A DNA stretch of 64,000 bases from Massilia sp. Se16.2.3 (GCF_014171595.1 NZ_CP050451.1:744001-808000), one strand, 5' to 3'; numbered from the stretch's first letter, positions 1 to 10,235 are shown. A program made the numbers and translations. Notes: generated by a model from the sequence alone, not told the origin.

Positions 1-1
1 C

Positions 2-601
2 GGCTGGTCGCGCCGCCAGGCCATCGATTACCTGAACGGAAACACGGCCAATGCGCTCCTCGACAACGAGGTCGAGGTCGACCGCTACATCGCCCAGCCG
101 GCCCAGGCGCTGAGCTACAAGAGCGGCCAGCTGCGCATCCGCGCGCTGCGCGAAAAGGCTGCGGCGGCACTGGGACCGCGTTTCGACCTGCGCCGTTTCC
201 ACGACGCGCTGCTGGACAAGGGCGCGTTACCGCTGCCGCTGCTGGAACGCGAGATGGATGCGTGGCTGGCCGGGGAGTTGGCGCCTGCGCCTGCCACCCA
301 GCCGGCCGAAACGGACAAGCCAGCCGCGGCACCGGCTACCGCGTCGGCTACCGCCCCGGTTACCGCGCCCGCCGCGGCACCGGCGAAAGCGCCAGCCACC
401 GCGCCGCGCTCCGTCACTCCCCCTTCCCGCTCCAGCAGCCCCGCCGCAGCCCGATTGAGGCGCCTCGGAACGTCCAGGTTCGGCCCGGATGAGGCCGGGC
501 GGAAATCGACCGGCCGCCGACGCGTACGTCGGATTTCGGTTAATCTCTGCACCACGCTATTGGCAGGAAAAGAAAGGAAACACCCGTGTCGAACCAACTG
601 A
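2..601 (+). CDS. DUF885 family protein, C-terminal part
   Basis: This is the 3' end of a gene that starts before the window. The first about 85 residues ([11 protein letters not shown], then [19 protein letters not shown] and [19 protein letters not shown]) match the end of DUF885 proteins. These are alpha-helical, often secreted, zinc-peptidase-like proteins of unknown substrate. After the family's normal end (MDAWLAGE) the frame runs on through a low-complexity Ala/Pro/Thr tail and then Arg-rich sequence that looks non-coding. The frame stops only at 601, 16 bases inside gshA. The tail may be a real C-terminal extension, or a stop may have been lost to a frameshift. The family call is fairly sure; the end is not. 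Confidence 0.7.
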   Translation, partial: GWSRRQAIDYLNGNTANALLDNEVEVDRYIAQPAQALSYKSGQLRIRALREKAAAALGPRFDLRRFHDALLDKGALPLPLLEREMDAWLAGELAPAPATQPAETDKPAAAPATASATAPVTAPAAAPAKAPATAPRSVTPPSRSSSPAAARLRRLGTSRFGPDEAGRKSTGRRRVRRISVNLCTTLLAGKERKHPCRTN

Positions 602-2181
602 CCCGCCGCCTGGCCCTGCTGGAAGACGATGCCCACCGCGGCCTGCTCGGCCAGGGTCTGCGCGGCATCGAACGCGAGACGCTGCGCATCGACCCGCAAG
701 GCCAACTGGCGCGCACGCCTCATCCGGTCCAGCTCGGCGCGGCATTGACCCACCCGCAGATCACCACCGACTACGCCGAGGCGCTGCTCGAATTCATCAC
801 CCCGGCCGAGCACGACATCGGCCTGGCCCTGCACCGACTCGATGCGGTCCACCGTTTCGCCTACGCCAAGCTGGGCGACGAAATGCTGTGGAGCTCGTCG
901 ATGCCGGGCGAATTGCCGCTTGACGAAGAGATCGAGATCGCCTGGTACGGCAAGTCGAACATCGGCATGCTGAAACACGTCTACCGCCGCGGCCTGGCGC
1001 TGCGCTACGGCAAGGCAATGCAGTGCATCGCCGGCATCCACTACAATTATTCGCTACCGGAAAAGCTGTGGGAAATCATCCGCGCCAACGACGGCGTGAC
1101 CGAAGAGCGGCGCAATGCGCTGCGCGATTTCCAGTCCGAGAGCTACATCGCCACGATCCGTAACTTCCGCCGCTATGCCTGGCTGCTGATGTACCTGTTC
1201 GGCGCTTCGCCGGCGCTGACGACCAGTTTCCTGCGCGGCCGTCCGCACACGCTCGAGACCCTGTCGGAAGACACCCTGTACCTGCCCTATGCCACCAGCC
1301 TGCGCATGAGCGACCTGGGTTACCAGAACGATGCCCAGTCCGGCCTGCGTCCGCACGAGAACAGCCTGGAAAGCTATGTGACGAGCCTGATGGATGCCGT
1401 CAACCGTCCTTACGAACCCTACCAGGCGCTCGGCACCAAGCGCGATGGCGAGTGGATCCAGCTGTCGACCAACGTGCTGCAGATCGAGAACGAATACTAT
1501 TCGACCATCCGCCCGAAGCGCGTGATCCGCACCGGCGAGCGCCCGGTGCAGGCGCTGTGCAACCGCGGCGTGCAGTACATCGAAGTGCGCTGCCTCGACG
1601 TCGACCCGTTCGAGCCGATCGGCATCGGCATCGAGACGGGCCGCTTCCTCGACGCCTTTTTACTGTTCTGCGCGCTCGAAGAGAGCCCGCTGCTCAGCGC
1701 CGCCGAAGGCCAGATCCATGCGCGCAATTTCGCCCGCACCGTGAAGGAAGGCCGCAAGCCGGGCCTGACCCTGACGCGCGACGGCCTCGAGGTCCCGCTG
1801 CGCGAATGGGCGGATGAACTGATCGAACGCATCCGCCCGGTCGCACGCCTGCTCGACGAGGAGCACAACGAAGCGGGCGTGCACGAGGCGTCGCTGGCGC
1901 AGCAGAAGGCGAAGATCGCCGATCCCGATAAAACGCCGTCGGCCCGTGTGCTGGCCGAAGTGCGCGCCCTCGGCTCGGCCGCCGCCTTCGGCCTGCGCCA
2001 GAGCCGGCTGCATGCGGCCTATTTCCGCGAAAGCCCCTTGATGCCGGCCGAGGAAGCGGTGTTCGCCGAGATGGCCGCAGCCTCGCTGGCCGAGCAGGCC
2101 ATCGTCGAGCAGCAGGATACCGGCAGCTTCGACGATTTCGTCGCCGCGTACAACAGCAGTACCTTGTGCGGCGACCACTAA
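586..2181 (+). CDS. gshA: glutamate-cysteine ligase, first step of glutathione synthesis
   Basis: The enzyme joins L-glutamate and L-cysteine using ATP to make gamma-glutamylcysteine in the cytoplasm. At 531 aa it fits the enterobacterial-type (type 1) ligase of about 520 aa. Typical segments include [12 protein letters not shown] near residue 26, [15 protein letters not shown] near 60, and the central [10 protein letters not shown]. The GTG start at 586 is preceded by a purine-rich GAAAGGAA at 572-579. The stop codon TAA (2179-2181) lies inside the left arm of a long inverted-repeat element, so that element provides or touches the end of the gene. No frame damage is seen. Confidence 0.95.
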   Translation: MSNQLTRRLALLEDDAHRGLLGQGLRGIERETLRIDPQGQLARTPHPVQLGAALTHPQITTDYAEALLEFITPAEHDIGLALHRLDAVHRFAYAKLGDEMLWSSSMPGELPLDEEIEIAWYGKSNIGMLKHVYRRGLALRYGKAMQCIAGIHYNYSLPEKLWEIIRANDGVTEERRNALRDFQSESYIATIRNFRRYAWLLMYLFGASPALTTSFLRGRPHTLETLSEDTLYLPYATSLRMSDLGYQNDAQSGLRPHENSLESYVTSLMDAVNRPYEPYQALGTKRDGEWIQLSTNVLQIENEYYSTIRPKRVIRTGERPVQALCNRGVQYIEVRCLDVDPFEPIGIGIETGRFLDAFLLFCALEESPLLSAAEGQIHARNFARTVKEGRKPGLTLTRDGLEVPLREWADELIERIRPVARLLDEEHNEAGVHEASLAQQKAKIADPDKTPSARVLAEVRALGSAAAFGLRQSRLHAAYFRESPLMPAEEAVFAEMAAASLAEQAIVEQQDTGSFDDFVAAYNSSTLCGDH

Positions 2182-2342
2182 GAACCTGTCCCAGTAGGGA
2201 GGGGGAAGTTGATGACGATGCATGGCAAGCAGAGGCAAGGCGCGAGAAGGCCGCATGGCGAGCCATGCAACGACGAGCAACGCAGCATCTGCTTGTCAGG
2301 CGCGTCAGCAACGACTCATCCCCTACTGGGATAGGTTCTTAG
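2178..2342. repeat. 165-bp inverted-repeat element (MITE-like)
   Basis: Arms at 2178-2200 and 2320-2342 match at 21 of 23 positions: left begins CTAAGAACCTGTCCCAGTAG, right is the reverse complement with AACCTATCCC. The interior is not coding and contains a smaller hairpin (GCATGGC/GCCATGC near 2252). Size, terminal inverted repeats and lack of an ORF resemble a miniature inverted-repeat transposable element. It overlaps the gshA stop and ends 24 bp before the next gene's first usable codon, so it may have separated that gene from its promoter. Confidence 0.7.
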
Positions 2343-2366
2343 GACATCGCCCGCCGCGGGGAAGCC

Positions 2367-3469
2367 TTGCTCACCTTTTATAACGAACACCATGCCCAGC
2401 ACGGGGCGCGGCAGGTCTTCCTCGGCGGCGAGCTGGTGCCAGGTGGCGAGCAGCCCGAGCGGGTCGCGCTGGTGCTGCGCGAACTGCAGCGGCGCGGCCT
2501 GGGCGACATCGTTACCCCGCATCGCGCGCCGCTGGTCTCGCTCGAGCGCATCCACACGCCGCGCTACCTGCATTTCCTGCGCAGCGCACGGAACGAATGG
2601 TGCGCGCGCGGCGCTGGCCATGCGGGCCGCGCCGCCTTCGCCGCATGCCTGCCGGCGCGCATGCGCTCCGACATCGAGCCGGAAGACTTCAACGCACGCC
2701 TCGGCCTGTATTCGACCGATACCTTGAGCCCGCTGACCGCCGGCACTGGAATGCCGCCAAGACCGGCGCCGACTGCGCCATCAATGCGGCGCACGCGCTG
2801 CGTCTGGGCGAGCGCGGCAGCTTCGCGCTGACCCGTCCGCCCGGCCACCACGCCGGCGCCGACTTTTGCGGCGGTGCCTGCTACCTGAACAACGCGGCGC
2901 TGGCCGCCCAGCACCTGCTCGACGATGGCCTCAAACGCGTCGCCATCCTCGACCTCGACCAGCACCACGGCAGTGGCACGCAAAGTATCTTCTATGGCCG
3001 CAACGACGTGCTGTTCGTCTCGCTCCACGCCGACCCAGGCCATGCCTACCCGTTCTACCTGGGTCATGCCGACGAAACCGGCAGCGGCGACGGCAGCGGC
3101 TACAACATGAACCTGCCCTTGCCGCCCGGCGCTTCCAGCGCGCAGTGGTTCGCCGCGCTGGAAACGGCCTGCATCAAGCTCGGCATGTTCGCACCGGAAG
3201 CGCTGGTCGTCTCGCTCGGCGTCGGCACGATGGCCCATGGCCTGCCGTCGGCCCCGTCGGGTGACAATGCGAACGCGACCGTGACCGCGAACGCGGGCGC
3301 GAACGCGAACGCGGCCATCGCCCTGCAGGGCAGCGACTATCTGCGCATCGGCGAACGGCTCTCCTGGCTCGGCCTGCCGACCGTCTTCGTCTTTGAAGGC
3401 GGCACGGCCAACGCTGAACTGGGCATCAACACGGTCAACGTGCTCGAAGGTTTCGAGACGGCGGCCTGA
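2367..3469 (+). pseudogene. histone deacetylase / acetoin-utilisation family protein, frameshifted
   Basis: The product resembles class II histone-deacetylase-fold amidohydrolases (zinc enzymes acting on acetylated amines). Frame 1 gives the N-terminus (FYNEHHAQHGARQVFLGGEL, HTPRYLHFLRSARN, YSTDTLSPLTAGT). At about 2746 one base is missing from an expected ACCTGG (Thr-Trp), and the family sequence continues in another frame (WNAAKTGADCA, TRPPGHHAGAD, LDLDQHHGSGTQ). Restoring one base gives 368 codons. The DxH zinc ligands in LDLDQHH are present. The second Asp ligand, usually in SLGVDTF, reads SLGVGTM, followed by a low-complexity Asn/Ala insertion. Two independent defects argue for a non-functional copy, though the frameshift alone could be a base-call error. 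The TTG start is approximate. Confidence 0.75.
3266..3318 (+). repeat. GCGAACGC-type short tandem repeat inside the deacetylase-like gene
   Basis: About 50 bases of degenerate 6-12-nt units (GCGAACGCG, GACCGTGACCGC) encode a run of Asn, Ala, Gly and Thr (NANATVTANAGANANAA) where family members have a compact loop after the second zinc ligand. It looks like a slippage expansion. Confidence 0.6.
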
Positions 3470-3480
3470 CTCTACTCATC

Positions 3481-3948
3481 ATGAAAAAAACACCTTCGAT
3501 CGAATGGCAGTGGTGCAGCTTCGCCGACCTCTCCGGCGCGCAGCTGTATGAAGTGCTGGCCCAGCGCCAGCAAGTGTTCATCCTCGAACAGCAATGCCTG
3601 TACCCGGACATCGACGGCTACGACCTCGATGCGCACCACCTGCTGGGCTGGCGCGACATCGGCGGACGGCGCGTGCTGGTCGCCTACCTGCGCTGCCTGG
3701 CGCCGGGCGCGAAATACACGGAAATGTCGCTGGGACGGGTGCTGACGACGAACGACGCGCGCGGCAGCGGCGCCGGACGCGAACTGCTGGCGCACGGCAT
3801 CCAGTACGCCGAGCAGCTGCATCCGGGCCACCGCATCCGCATCGGCGCCCAGCAGTACCTGGAAGCGTTTTACCAGAGCTTCGGCTTCGAGACCGTCTCT
3901 GCGCCCTACGACGAAGACGGCATCATGCATATCGATATGCTGCGTTGA
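3481..3948 (+). CDS. elaA: ElaA-type GNAT N-acetyltransferase
   Basis: This 155-aa single-domain protein has the acetyl-CoA pyrophosphate loop RGSGAGRELL near residue 90. The start QWCSFADLSGAQLYEVLAQR and the Gln/Asp-rich VFILEQQCLYPDIDGYDLDAHH are typical of ElaA. The acceptor substrate of ElaA is not known. It starts 12 bp after the deacetylase-like gene and may share its transcript. It ends 3 bp before the convergent permease gene. The frame is intact. Confidence 0.88.
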   Translation: MKKTPSIEWQWCSFADLSGAQLYEVLAQRQQVFILEQQCLYPDIDGYDLDAHHLLGWRDIGGRRVLVAYLRCLAPGAKYTEMSLGRVLTTNDARGSGAGRELLAHGIQYAEQLHPGHRIRIGAQQYLEAFYQSFGFETVSAPYDEDGIMHIDMLR

Positions 3949-3951
3949 CGC

Positions 3952-5250
3952 TTATTTCAGCAGCCCCGCCTTGGTCGGGTCCGGCATCTTCCAGGCGACG
4001 ACGAAGGCGAGCGCGCACATGATGCTCACGTACCAGTAAAAGTCGGTCTCCATGCCGCCCTGCTTGAACCATAGTGCCACGTATTCGGCCGAGCCGCCGA
4101 ACACCGCGTTGGCCACCGCATAGGACAGGCCGACGCCGAGGGCGCGCACTTCGACCGGGAACATCTCGGCCTTGATCAGGCCGCCGATCGAGCTGTACAG
4201 GCTGACGATGGTCAGCGCGCACACGATCATGACCCCGGCCATGAAAGGGCTGTCGACGCGCGCCAGCGCGCTCATGATCGGTACCGTGAAAATCGCGGCC
4301 AGCGCGCCGAACCACATCATCGAGGTACGGCGGCCGATGCGGTCGGACAGCGCGCCGAACACCGGCTGCAGCGCCATGTAGACGAGCAGCGCGCCCGTCA
4401 TCACGGCGCTGGCCGTCTTGGCGCTCATGCCGGCCGTGTTGACCAGGTATTTCTGCATGTAGGTGGTGAAGGTATAAAAGATCAATGAGCCGCCGGCAGT
4501 AAAGCCGAGCACGGTGATGAAGGCGCGCCGATGGTGCTTCAACAGCGCCGCGACGCTGCCCGCTTCCTTGCTCTGGCGCTCGGCCGCGTTGGTCGTCTCG
4601 GCCAGCGAGCGGCGCAGGTAGAGCGAGACCAGCGCCGCGCAGGCGCCGAGCACGAAGGGAATGCGCCAGCCCCAGGCCTTCAGTTCCGCTTCCGTGAACA
4701 GCTGCTGCAGGATCACCAGCACCAGCAGGGCCAGCAGCTGGCCGCCGATCAGGGTGACGTACTGGAACGAGGCGAAGAAGCCGCGCCGGCCGGGTTCCGC
4801 CACCTCGCTCATGTAGGTGGCGCTGGTGCCATATTCTCCGCCCACCGACAGGCCCTGGAACAGGCGCGCCAGCAGCAGCAGGGCCGGCGCCGCCGTACCG
4901 ATCTGCGCATAGGTCGGCAGCACCGCGATCATCAACGAGCCGCCGCACATCATGAGCACCGAGATCATCATCGCGTTGCGGCGGCCATAACGGTCGGCGA
5001 CGCGCCCGAACAGCCAGCCGCCGACCGGCCGCATCAGGAAGCCGGCTGCGAAGATGCCGGCCGTGTTCAGCAACTGGGTCGTCGGGTTACCGGATGGGAA
5101 GAAAGCCGAGGAAAAGTACAGGGCGCAAAACGAATAGATATAAAAATCGAACCACTCGACCAGGTTGCCTGAGGAGGCGCCGACGATCGCATAGATACGC
5201 TGGCGCGGGGTCAGTTGCTGGATGTCGTTCGGGGTAAGGTGTTCCGCCAT
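3952..5250 (-). CDS. kgtP: MHS-family major facilitator permease, alpha-ketoglutarate/dicarboxylate type
   Basis: This 432-aa, 12-helix inner-membrane symporter of the metabolite:H+ family resembles KgtP in length and in the blocks [14 protein letters not shown] (residues about 28-41) and [17 protein letters not shown] (about 134-150). MFS motif A appears as [14 protein letters not shown] and a second copy as [14 protein letters not shown]. Uptake of 2-oxoglutarate or a related organic acid is likely; the exact substrate cannot be read from the sequence. The extended end of the upstream HAF-repeat frame overlaps the start by about 40 bp. Confidence 0.85.
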   Translation of the reverse strand: MAEHLTPNDIQQLTPRQRIYAIVGASSGNLVEWFDFYIYSFCALYFSSAFFPSGNPTTQLLNTAGIFAAGFLMRPVGGWLFGRVADRYGRRNAMMISVLMMCGGSLMIAVLPTYAQIGTAAPALLLLARLFQGLSVGGEYGTSATYMSEVAEPGRRGFFASFQYVTLIGGQLLALLVLVILQQLFTEAELKAWGWRIPFVLGACAALVSLYLRRSLAETTNAAERQSKEAGSVAALLKHHRRAFITVLGFTAGGSLIFYTFTTYMQKYLVNTAGMSAKTASAVMTGALLVYMALQPVFGALSDRIGRRTSMMWFGALAAIFTVPIMSALARVDSPFMAGVMIVCALTIVSLYSSIGGLIKAEMFPVEVRALGVGLSYAVANAVFGGSAEYVALWFKQGGMETDFYWYVSIMCALAFVVAWKMPDPTKAGLLK

Positions 5251-6500
5251 GCTGGTGCTCCATTCTTACTCGATTGGGCAACCCGTGGCGGTCGCCCCTT
5301 GTGCCATCCTACACAAGGGACGTACAGGGCCGCGCGCCCTAGGGTTTGACAAACGACAATGCCGCGTTGCCGGTAGCGGTGCCGCGCCAGCAGCAAGGGC
5401 GCCAGGCCGGCCAGCCAGAGCGCGGCCGGAGCCGGTTCCGGCACCGCCGGGATCGGATCGAGGCGCACCGCGCGGCAATCACCCATTTCGGTACAGGCAT
5501 AGGCGGCGATCTGGCCGGCGTCGTTGATGCCGACGGCATCGAGCACGCTCCACAGGCCGGGGCGCTCGACGATGCTGTTCAGGTCGATCATGAAGCCGTC
5601 CCGGTAGAGGAAGGCGCTGGAGAAATCGAGGCCGGGAATGTCGCCCGCATAGGTGGAGTAGCCCACCACCATGTCGGCCGCGTTCAGGGCACGCGCCTCG
5701 GTGAGCTCGCCGCCGAGCGAACCGATGTCGCGCATGAAACCGTCGCGGTAAAGAAAAGCATGCTGGACGTCGTCGTCGATGAAACTGGTGCCGGCGATGT
5801 GGCCGACGTCGTTGATGGCGGCCGCCGCGCTGGAAGGGCCGCCCAGCGTGCCGAGGTCGCGCATGGCGCCGCCTTCGTAGAGAAAAAGCGCGGTAGGCGC
5901 TGAAACCGGCGAGGAAGGACGAGCCGACCACGGCGCCGGCATTGTTGATGCCGGTGGCACGCGCGGAATTCGCGCCCGGGTTGCCGATATCGCGCGCGAC
6001 GCCCCCGCTGTAGAGGAAAGCATGGTTTTCGCCGTCGGCATCGACCCGGTGCCGGCTACCTGTCCGGACCCGTTGACGCCGGCGCCATAGCTGCCGACGC
6101 CGAGCTGGCCGATGTCGCTCAGTAGACCGTCACGGTACAGGAAAGCCGCGCTGCTGCCGTCGGCGCGGTCGGCGGCGCCGGTGACGAGCCCATTGACGGC
6201 AATGCCCGGGGCCGTGCTGGATGGACCGCCCAGGGTACCGAGGTCAAGCACCGAGGTGCCGTCCCAGACGATGGCACGGCCATTTGACTGGCCGGCAATG
6301 CGGCCGGCGGCATCGATGCCCGCGGGCGCCGAATTGTCGGGACCGAACACGATGGTGTAGCCCTGCGCGCACACGGCGGCGGGCATGCAGGCCAGCAGCA
6401 GGAACAGACACTGCTTCAGCAACTGCGATACACGGCGCGCCGCGGAGTGTGAAAAGGTCGTAAACGGCGCCAGCACGCGTGAATGGTTGCGCAGCGACAT
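5211..6500 (-). CDS. secreted HAF-repeat protein with PEP-CTERM sorting tail
   Basis: An N-terminal hydrophobic stretch ([20 protein letters not shown]) looks like a signal peptide. The body is built of HAF-type repeats ([36 protein letters not shown]), which form beta-propeller-like extracellular domains. Near the end, [20 protein letters not shown] then RHRYRQR is a PEP-CTERM signal for exosortase-dependent sorting. Between about 6045 and 5885 the open frame leaves the repeat pattern (about 50 residues), and the correct repeats lie in another frame. One missing base near 6045 and one extra T in the run at 5883-5887 would explain this, the two changes cancelling. The frame also runs about 45 residues past the expected Arg-rich end, into the permease start. 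Confidence 0.75.
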   Translation of the reverse strand: MSLRNHSRVLAPFTTFSHSAARRVSQLLKQCLFLLLACMPAAVCAQGYTIVFGPDNSAPAGIDAAGRIAGQSNGRAIVWDGTSVLDLGTLGGPSSTAPGIAVNGLVTGAADRADGSSAAFLYRDGLLSDIGQLGVGSYGAGVNGSGQVAGTGSMPTAKTMLSSTAGASRAISATRARIPRVPPASTMPAPWSARPSSPVSAPTALFLYEGGAMRDLGTLGGPSSAAAAINDVGHIAGTSFIDDDVQHAFLYRDGFMRDIGSLGGELTEARALNAADMVVGYSTYAGDIPGLDFSSAFLYRDGFMIDLNSIVERPGLWSVLDAVGINDAGQIAAYACTEMGDCRAVRLDPIPAVPEPAPAALWLAGLAPLLLARHRYRQRGIVVCQTLGRAALYVPCVGWHKGRPPRVAQSSKNGAPAWRNTLPRTTSSN

Positions 6501-6612
6501 GATGCCCCCGGGAGCGTTGACGGAATCCCAAGGATGTCGGAAACGCCACGGCCTCCCTCTGCGCCAGCGCAGGCGTGCGCCAGATGGCGCCGCTGCGCTT
6601 GCTCGACCTTGC

Positions 6613-7053
6613 TTACTCGACCTTCGTCAGTTCGACGTCGAACACGAGGCCGCTATTTGGTGGAATCGGGCCGCGGCCGCCGCTGCCGTAGGCAAGGCTG
6701 GCCGGGATCAACAGGGTGCGCTTGCCGCCGACGCGCATGCCTGGCAAACCCTGCTCCCAACCGGCGATGACTTGCCCCTGGCCCAGCGTGAAAGCAAAGC
6801 TGCTGCTCTCGAACTGGGTTCCCTTATGGTCGGCCGCGGTGGCGCTGTAGAGCCAGCCGGTGTAGTTGACGGTGACCCTGCGGCCGCTGGCGGCAGTGGC
6901 ACCGGTGCCGGTGACGGTATCGGTCATGCTCAGCGCGGCCGGGCTGCTGACCGCCACGGGCGGCGCGCTGGTGTCACCGCCGCCACCGCCGCAGGCGGTA
7001 AGGGTCAGTGCGGCGGCGCAGGCGAGCGCGGTCAAGGAAGAGGTAAAGCGCAT
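6613..7053 (-). CDS. FKBP-type peptidyl-prolyl cis-trans isomerase, lipoprotein
   Basis: A lipobox (LTLTAC, Cys at about residue 21) followed by a Gly linker indicates lipid anchoring and export. The single FKBP domain of about 105 residues shows VTVNYTGWLYS, GQVIAGWEQGLPGMRVGGKR and LIPASLAYG, covering the usual active-site aromatic and hydrophobic positions. It probably helps proteins fold in the periplasm. It stands alone, with kup downstream on the same strand 97 bp away. No damage is seen. Confidence 0.92.
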   Translation of the reverse strand: MRFTSSLTALACAAALTLTACGGGGGDTSAPPVAVSSPAALSMTDTVTGTGATAASGRRVTVNYTGWLYSATAADHKGTQFESSSFAFTLGQGQVIAGWEQGLPGMRVGGKRTLLIPASLAYGSGGRGPIPPNSGLVFDVELTKVE

Positions 7054-7149
7054 TGCGAAGCTCCTGGCTAAGTGGAGTGTCTAAAGGAAACACTTTACCT
7101 TAGCGGAGTCCCAGCTGGCCATCTGTCCGTTTTTTGTAGCCGATTTGTA

Positions 7150-9027
7150 TCAGATTTCGACTTGGGTGCCGAGTTCGATGACGCGGTTGGTCGGGATCTG
7201 GTAGTAGTCGGCCGCGCCGCGCGCGTTGCGCGACATGGTCACGAACAGGTGCTCGCGCCAGGGTGCCATGCCCCGGCCCGGCGTCGAGATCACGGTCTGG
7301 CGGGCGATGAAGAACGAGGTTTCCATCATCTCGAAGGGCAGGCCCAGGGTTGCGCATTGCGCCATGATGCCCGGGATATGGGGCTCGTCCTTGAAACCAT
7401 AGTGCACGTTCAACTGGTAGCAGTTATGGCCCAGCTCGACGACCTGCACTTGCTCGGCCGGCAGTACCCAGGGTTCTTCCCGGATGTGCACGGTGAGAAA
7501 AACGACGCGTTCGTGCAGCACCTTGTTGTGCGACAGGTTGTGCAGCAGTGCATGCGGCACGCCATCGCTTTCACCGCGCAGGAAAATGGCGGTGCCCGGC
7601 ACCCGCGTCGGCGGTGCCACGAACAGCGACTGCAGGAAGGCGTCGAGCGGGATCGCATGCTTTTCCAGGTTCTCGAACACGAGTTCGCGGCCGCGCTTCC
7701 AGGTCAGCATGCCAGTCAGCAAGATTGCACCGAGCAATAAAGGGAACCAGCCGCCGTGGAACAGCTTCAGCGTGCTGGCCGAGAACAGGGCGATATCCAT
7801 CAACATGAAAAAGCCGGTGGCGCCCAGGCACACGACCAGCGGCAGCTTCCAGCGGTAGCGCGTGACGAAGAAGGTCAGCAAAGTGGTAGCGAACATGGTA
7901 GCGGTGACGGCGATACCGTAGGCGCCCGCCAGACTTTCCGAATTGCCGAAGCCGATCACGGCGATCAATACCACGATCAATTGCAGCCAGTTCACGGCCG
8001 GGATATAGATCTGGCCGATCTCGCTTTCCGAGGTGTGCAGGATGCGCATGCGCGGCAGCAGGCCAAGCATGATCGCCTGTTTCGTCATCGAATAGGTGCC
8101 GGAAATCGTCGCCTGCGACGCGATCACGGCCGCCATGGTCGACAGCACGACCAGTGGATACACGCTCCAGGTCCCCAGCTGGTGGAAGAAGGGGTTATCG
8201 ATCGCGCTCGGGTCGGTGATCAGGAGACTGCCCTGGCCCAGGTAGTTCAGCGCCAGGGCCGGAAACACGATCAGGAACCAGGCGAAGCGGATCGGTTTCT
8301 TGCCGAAGTGGCCCATGTCGGCATACAGCGCTTCGGCCCCGGTCAGGGCCAGCACGACGGCGCCCAGCGCGACAAAGGCGATGAACTGGTTTTCCGCAAC
8401 GAAGCGCGCCGCGTGCAGCGGATTGAGGGCGCCAAGGATCTCGGGTGCCTTGGCAATATTGATCACACCCATGATCGCCAGCGTCGCGAACCACAGGATC
8501 ATGACCGGACCGAACCAGCGTCCAATACCCGCCGTGCCGTGGCGCTGCAGGCTGTACAGGCCGACCAGCACGATCACCGCCAGCGGCACGACATAGTGCG
8601 ACAACGCCGGGGTCGCCACCTCCAGGCCTTCGATCGCGCTCAGGACCGAAATGGCCGGGGTAATCACGCTGTCGCCATAGAACATGGTGGCGCCGAACAC
8701 GCCGACCACCATCAGCGGATAGTACCAGCGCGACGCGCGGGTCACGGAATTGAGGGCCAGCGCCATCAGCGCCATGATGCCGCCCTCGCCGCGGTTATCG
8801 GCGCGCAGCACCAGCGTGACGTATTTCAGCGAAACGATCAGGGTCAGTCCCCAGAAGATCAGGGAAATGATGCCGAGCAGGTTGGAGGTGGTGAGCGCGA
8901 GGCCGTGGGTCGGGTCGAAGATGGTCTTGAGGGTGTACAGCGGACTGGTACCGATATCGCCGTAGACGATGCCAACGGCAGCCAGCGTCAATGCCGCCAG
9001 GCTGCTTTTGTTATTTTGCGACGTCAA
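7150..9027 (-). CDS. kup: Kup-type low-affinity K+ uptake permease
   Basis: At 625 aa it has the length of E. coli Kup (622 aa). The hallmark GIVYGDIGTSPLYTLK sits near residue 18, followed by about 12 transmembrane helices and a cytoplasmic C-terminal domain (GRGMAPWREHLFVTMSRNA). It carries K+ inward with H+. The ATG is supported by family alignment (MTSQNNKSSLAALTLAAVG). A palindrome lies 21 bp upstream and may be an operator. Confidence 0.95.
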   Translation of the reverse strand: MTSQNNKSSLAALTLAAVGIVYGDIGTSPLYTLKTIFDPTHGLALTTSNLLGIISLIFWGLTLIVSLKYVTLVLRADNRGEGGIMALMALALNSVTRASRWYYPLMVVGVFGATMFYGDSVITPAISVLSAIEGLEVATPALSHYVVPLAVIVLVGLYSLQRHGTAGIGRWFGPVMILWFATLAIMGVINIAKAPEILGALNPLHAARFVAENQFIAFVALGAVVLALTGAEALYADMGHFGKKPIRFAWFLIVFPALALNYLGQGSLLITDPSAIDNPFFHQLGTWSVYPLVVLSTMAAVIASQATISGTYSMTKQAIMLGLLPRMRILHTSESEIGQIYIPAVNWLQLIVVLIAVIGFGNSESLAGAYGIAVTATMFATTLLTFFVTRYRWKLPLVVCLGATGFFMLMDIALFSASTLKLFHGGWFPLLLGAILLTGMLTWKRGRELVFENLEKHAIPLDAFLQSLFVAPPTRVPGTAIFLRGESDGVPHALLHNLSHNKVLHERVVFLTVHIREEPWVLPAEQVQVVELGHNCYQLNVHYGFKDEPHIPGIMAQCATLGLPFEMMETSFFIARQTVISTPGRGMAPWREHLFVTMSRNARGAADYYQIPTNRVIELGTQVEI

Positions 9028-9029
9028 GA

Positions 9030-9063
9030 TTGCACCATATTGTTGTTCTGGTGCGGCGCACCA
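9030..9063. promoter_or_regulatory. palindromic site upstream of kup
   Basis: TGGTGCG-G-CGCACCA at 9049-9063 is a perfect 7-bp inverted repeat, and TTGCACCA at 9030-9037 repeats one half. Its position just upstream of the kup start (9027, minus strand) suits an operator. The half-site GCACCA resembles NtrC-type boxes, but spacing does not clearly match, so the regulator is unassigned. Confidence 0.4.
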
Positions 9064-9257
9064 TAAAATAACGACAAGAAAATTGCAAGCAGTATTCTAA
9101 GGTGTGGAAGGGGGCGGGGGAGAATGTTGCGAGTTTGCCCGAACAGGGCTCGGCCGGTCGCGCGTTAGCGCCCGCTGCGGCCAAAACAGGGGGTGTCCGG
9201 CAAGGCAGGGCCAATTCGATGATAATGATCGGCTAGCAACCCGTCCTCTCCTCTTCC

Positions 9258-10157
9258 ATGCGTACCGGCATCGTTTCCGCCGCCCTGGCCTTCCTGTGCT
9301 GGGGTTTGTTTCCCGTTTATTTCCACGCCATCGGCGAAGTGCCGCCGTTGCAGATCCTCGCGCACCGCATGCTGTGGTCGCTGATCTTCCTGATGATCGT
9401 ACTGGCCGTGCGGCGCCAGTGGCGTTGGCTCGAGCAGGTGCGCCAGCCGCGCGTGTTCTGGAGTTTCGTCGCGTCCGCCTTGCTGCTCAGCATTAACTGG
9501 CTGATCTATATCTGGGCGGTCAACAATGGCCACGTGATCGAAGCCAGCCTCGGCTACTTCATCAATCCGCTGGTCAACATCATGCTGGGCTATCTGATCC
9601 TGAAGGAACGCCTGCGCCCGGTGCAGTGGATGGCGATCACCATCGCCGCGCTTGGCGTTGCCTGGCTGACCTGGCAAACCGGCAGCGTGCCCTGGATCGC
9701 GCTATTCCTGGCGGCTTCCTTCGGCGGCTATGGCTTGCTGCGCAAGACGGCGGCGCTCGGCGCCCTGGAAGGCCTGTCGTTCGAGACGATGGTGCTGTTC
9801 CCGATCGCCGCGGCCTATGTCGTCTGGCTGACTTACCAGGGCGACAACGCGTTCCTGAATACGCCTTCCGACACGACCCGCCTGCTGCTGGTCGCCGCCG
9901 GCCCGATCACGGCGATCCCGCTGCTGCTGTTCGCCAGCGGCGCGCGCCAGATTCCGCTGTCGATCCTCGGCCTGCTGCAATACCTGTCGCCGACCATCCA
10001 GTTCCTGCTGGGCGTGATGCTGTTCAAGGAGGCCTTCACGGCCGACCGCCTGGTGGGTTTCGTGCTGATCTGGGCGGCACTGCTGTTGTTTGCTGGCGAG
10101 GGCTTGTGGCGCAGCCGGCAAGCGCCGGCCTCCGCACCTGCCCCGAAAGTTTCATGA
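9258..10157 (+). CDS. rarD: RarD-type EamA/DMT permease
   Basis: This 299-aa membrane protein with ten predicted helices in two EamA halves has the RarD signatures FLCWGLFPVYFHAI, ILAHRMLWSLIFL, NWLIYIWAVNNGHVIEASLGYFINPL and QYLSPTIQFLLGV. RarD proteins are linked to chloramphenicol tolerance in E. coli, but the natural substrate is unknown. It is divergent from kup across a 230-bp gap and is followed by ettA on the same strand 78 bp later. Confidence 0.92.
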   Translation: MRTGIVSAALAFLCWGLFPVYFHAIGEVPPLQILAHRMLWSLIFLMIVLAVRRQWRWLEQVRQPRVFWSFVASALLLSINWLIYIWAVNNGHVIEASLGYFINPLVNIMLGYLILKERLRPVQWMAITIAALGVAWLTWQTGSVPWIALFLAASFGGYGLLRKTAALGALEGLSFETMVLFPIAAAYVVWLTYQGDNAFLNTPSDTTRLLLVAAGPITAIPLLLFASGARQIPLSILGLLQYLSPTIQFLLGVMLFKEAFTADRLVGFVLIWAALLLFAGEGLWRSRQAPASAPAPKVS

Positions 10158-10235
10158 TTTCATAGTCAATAAAGGGGTGCCCGCGGGCGCCCTTCTATCG
10201 TATCCTGTGCACCTTGATTTTCTACTGACACCATA

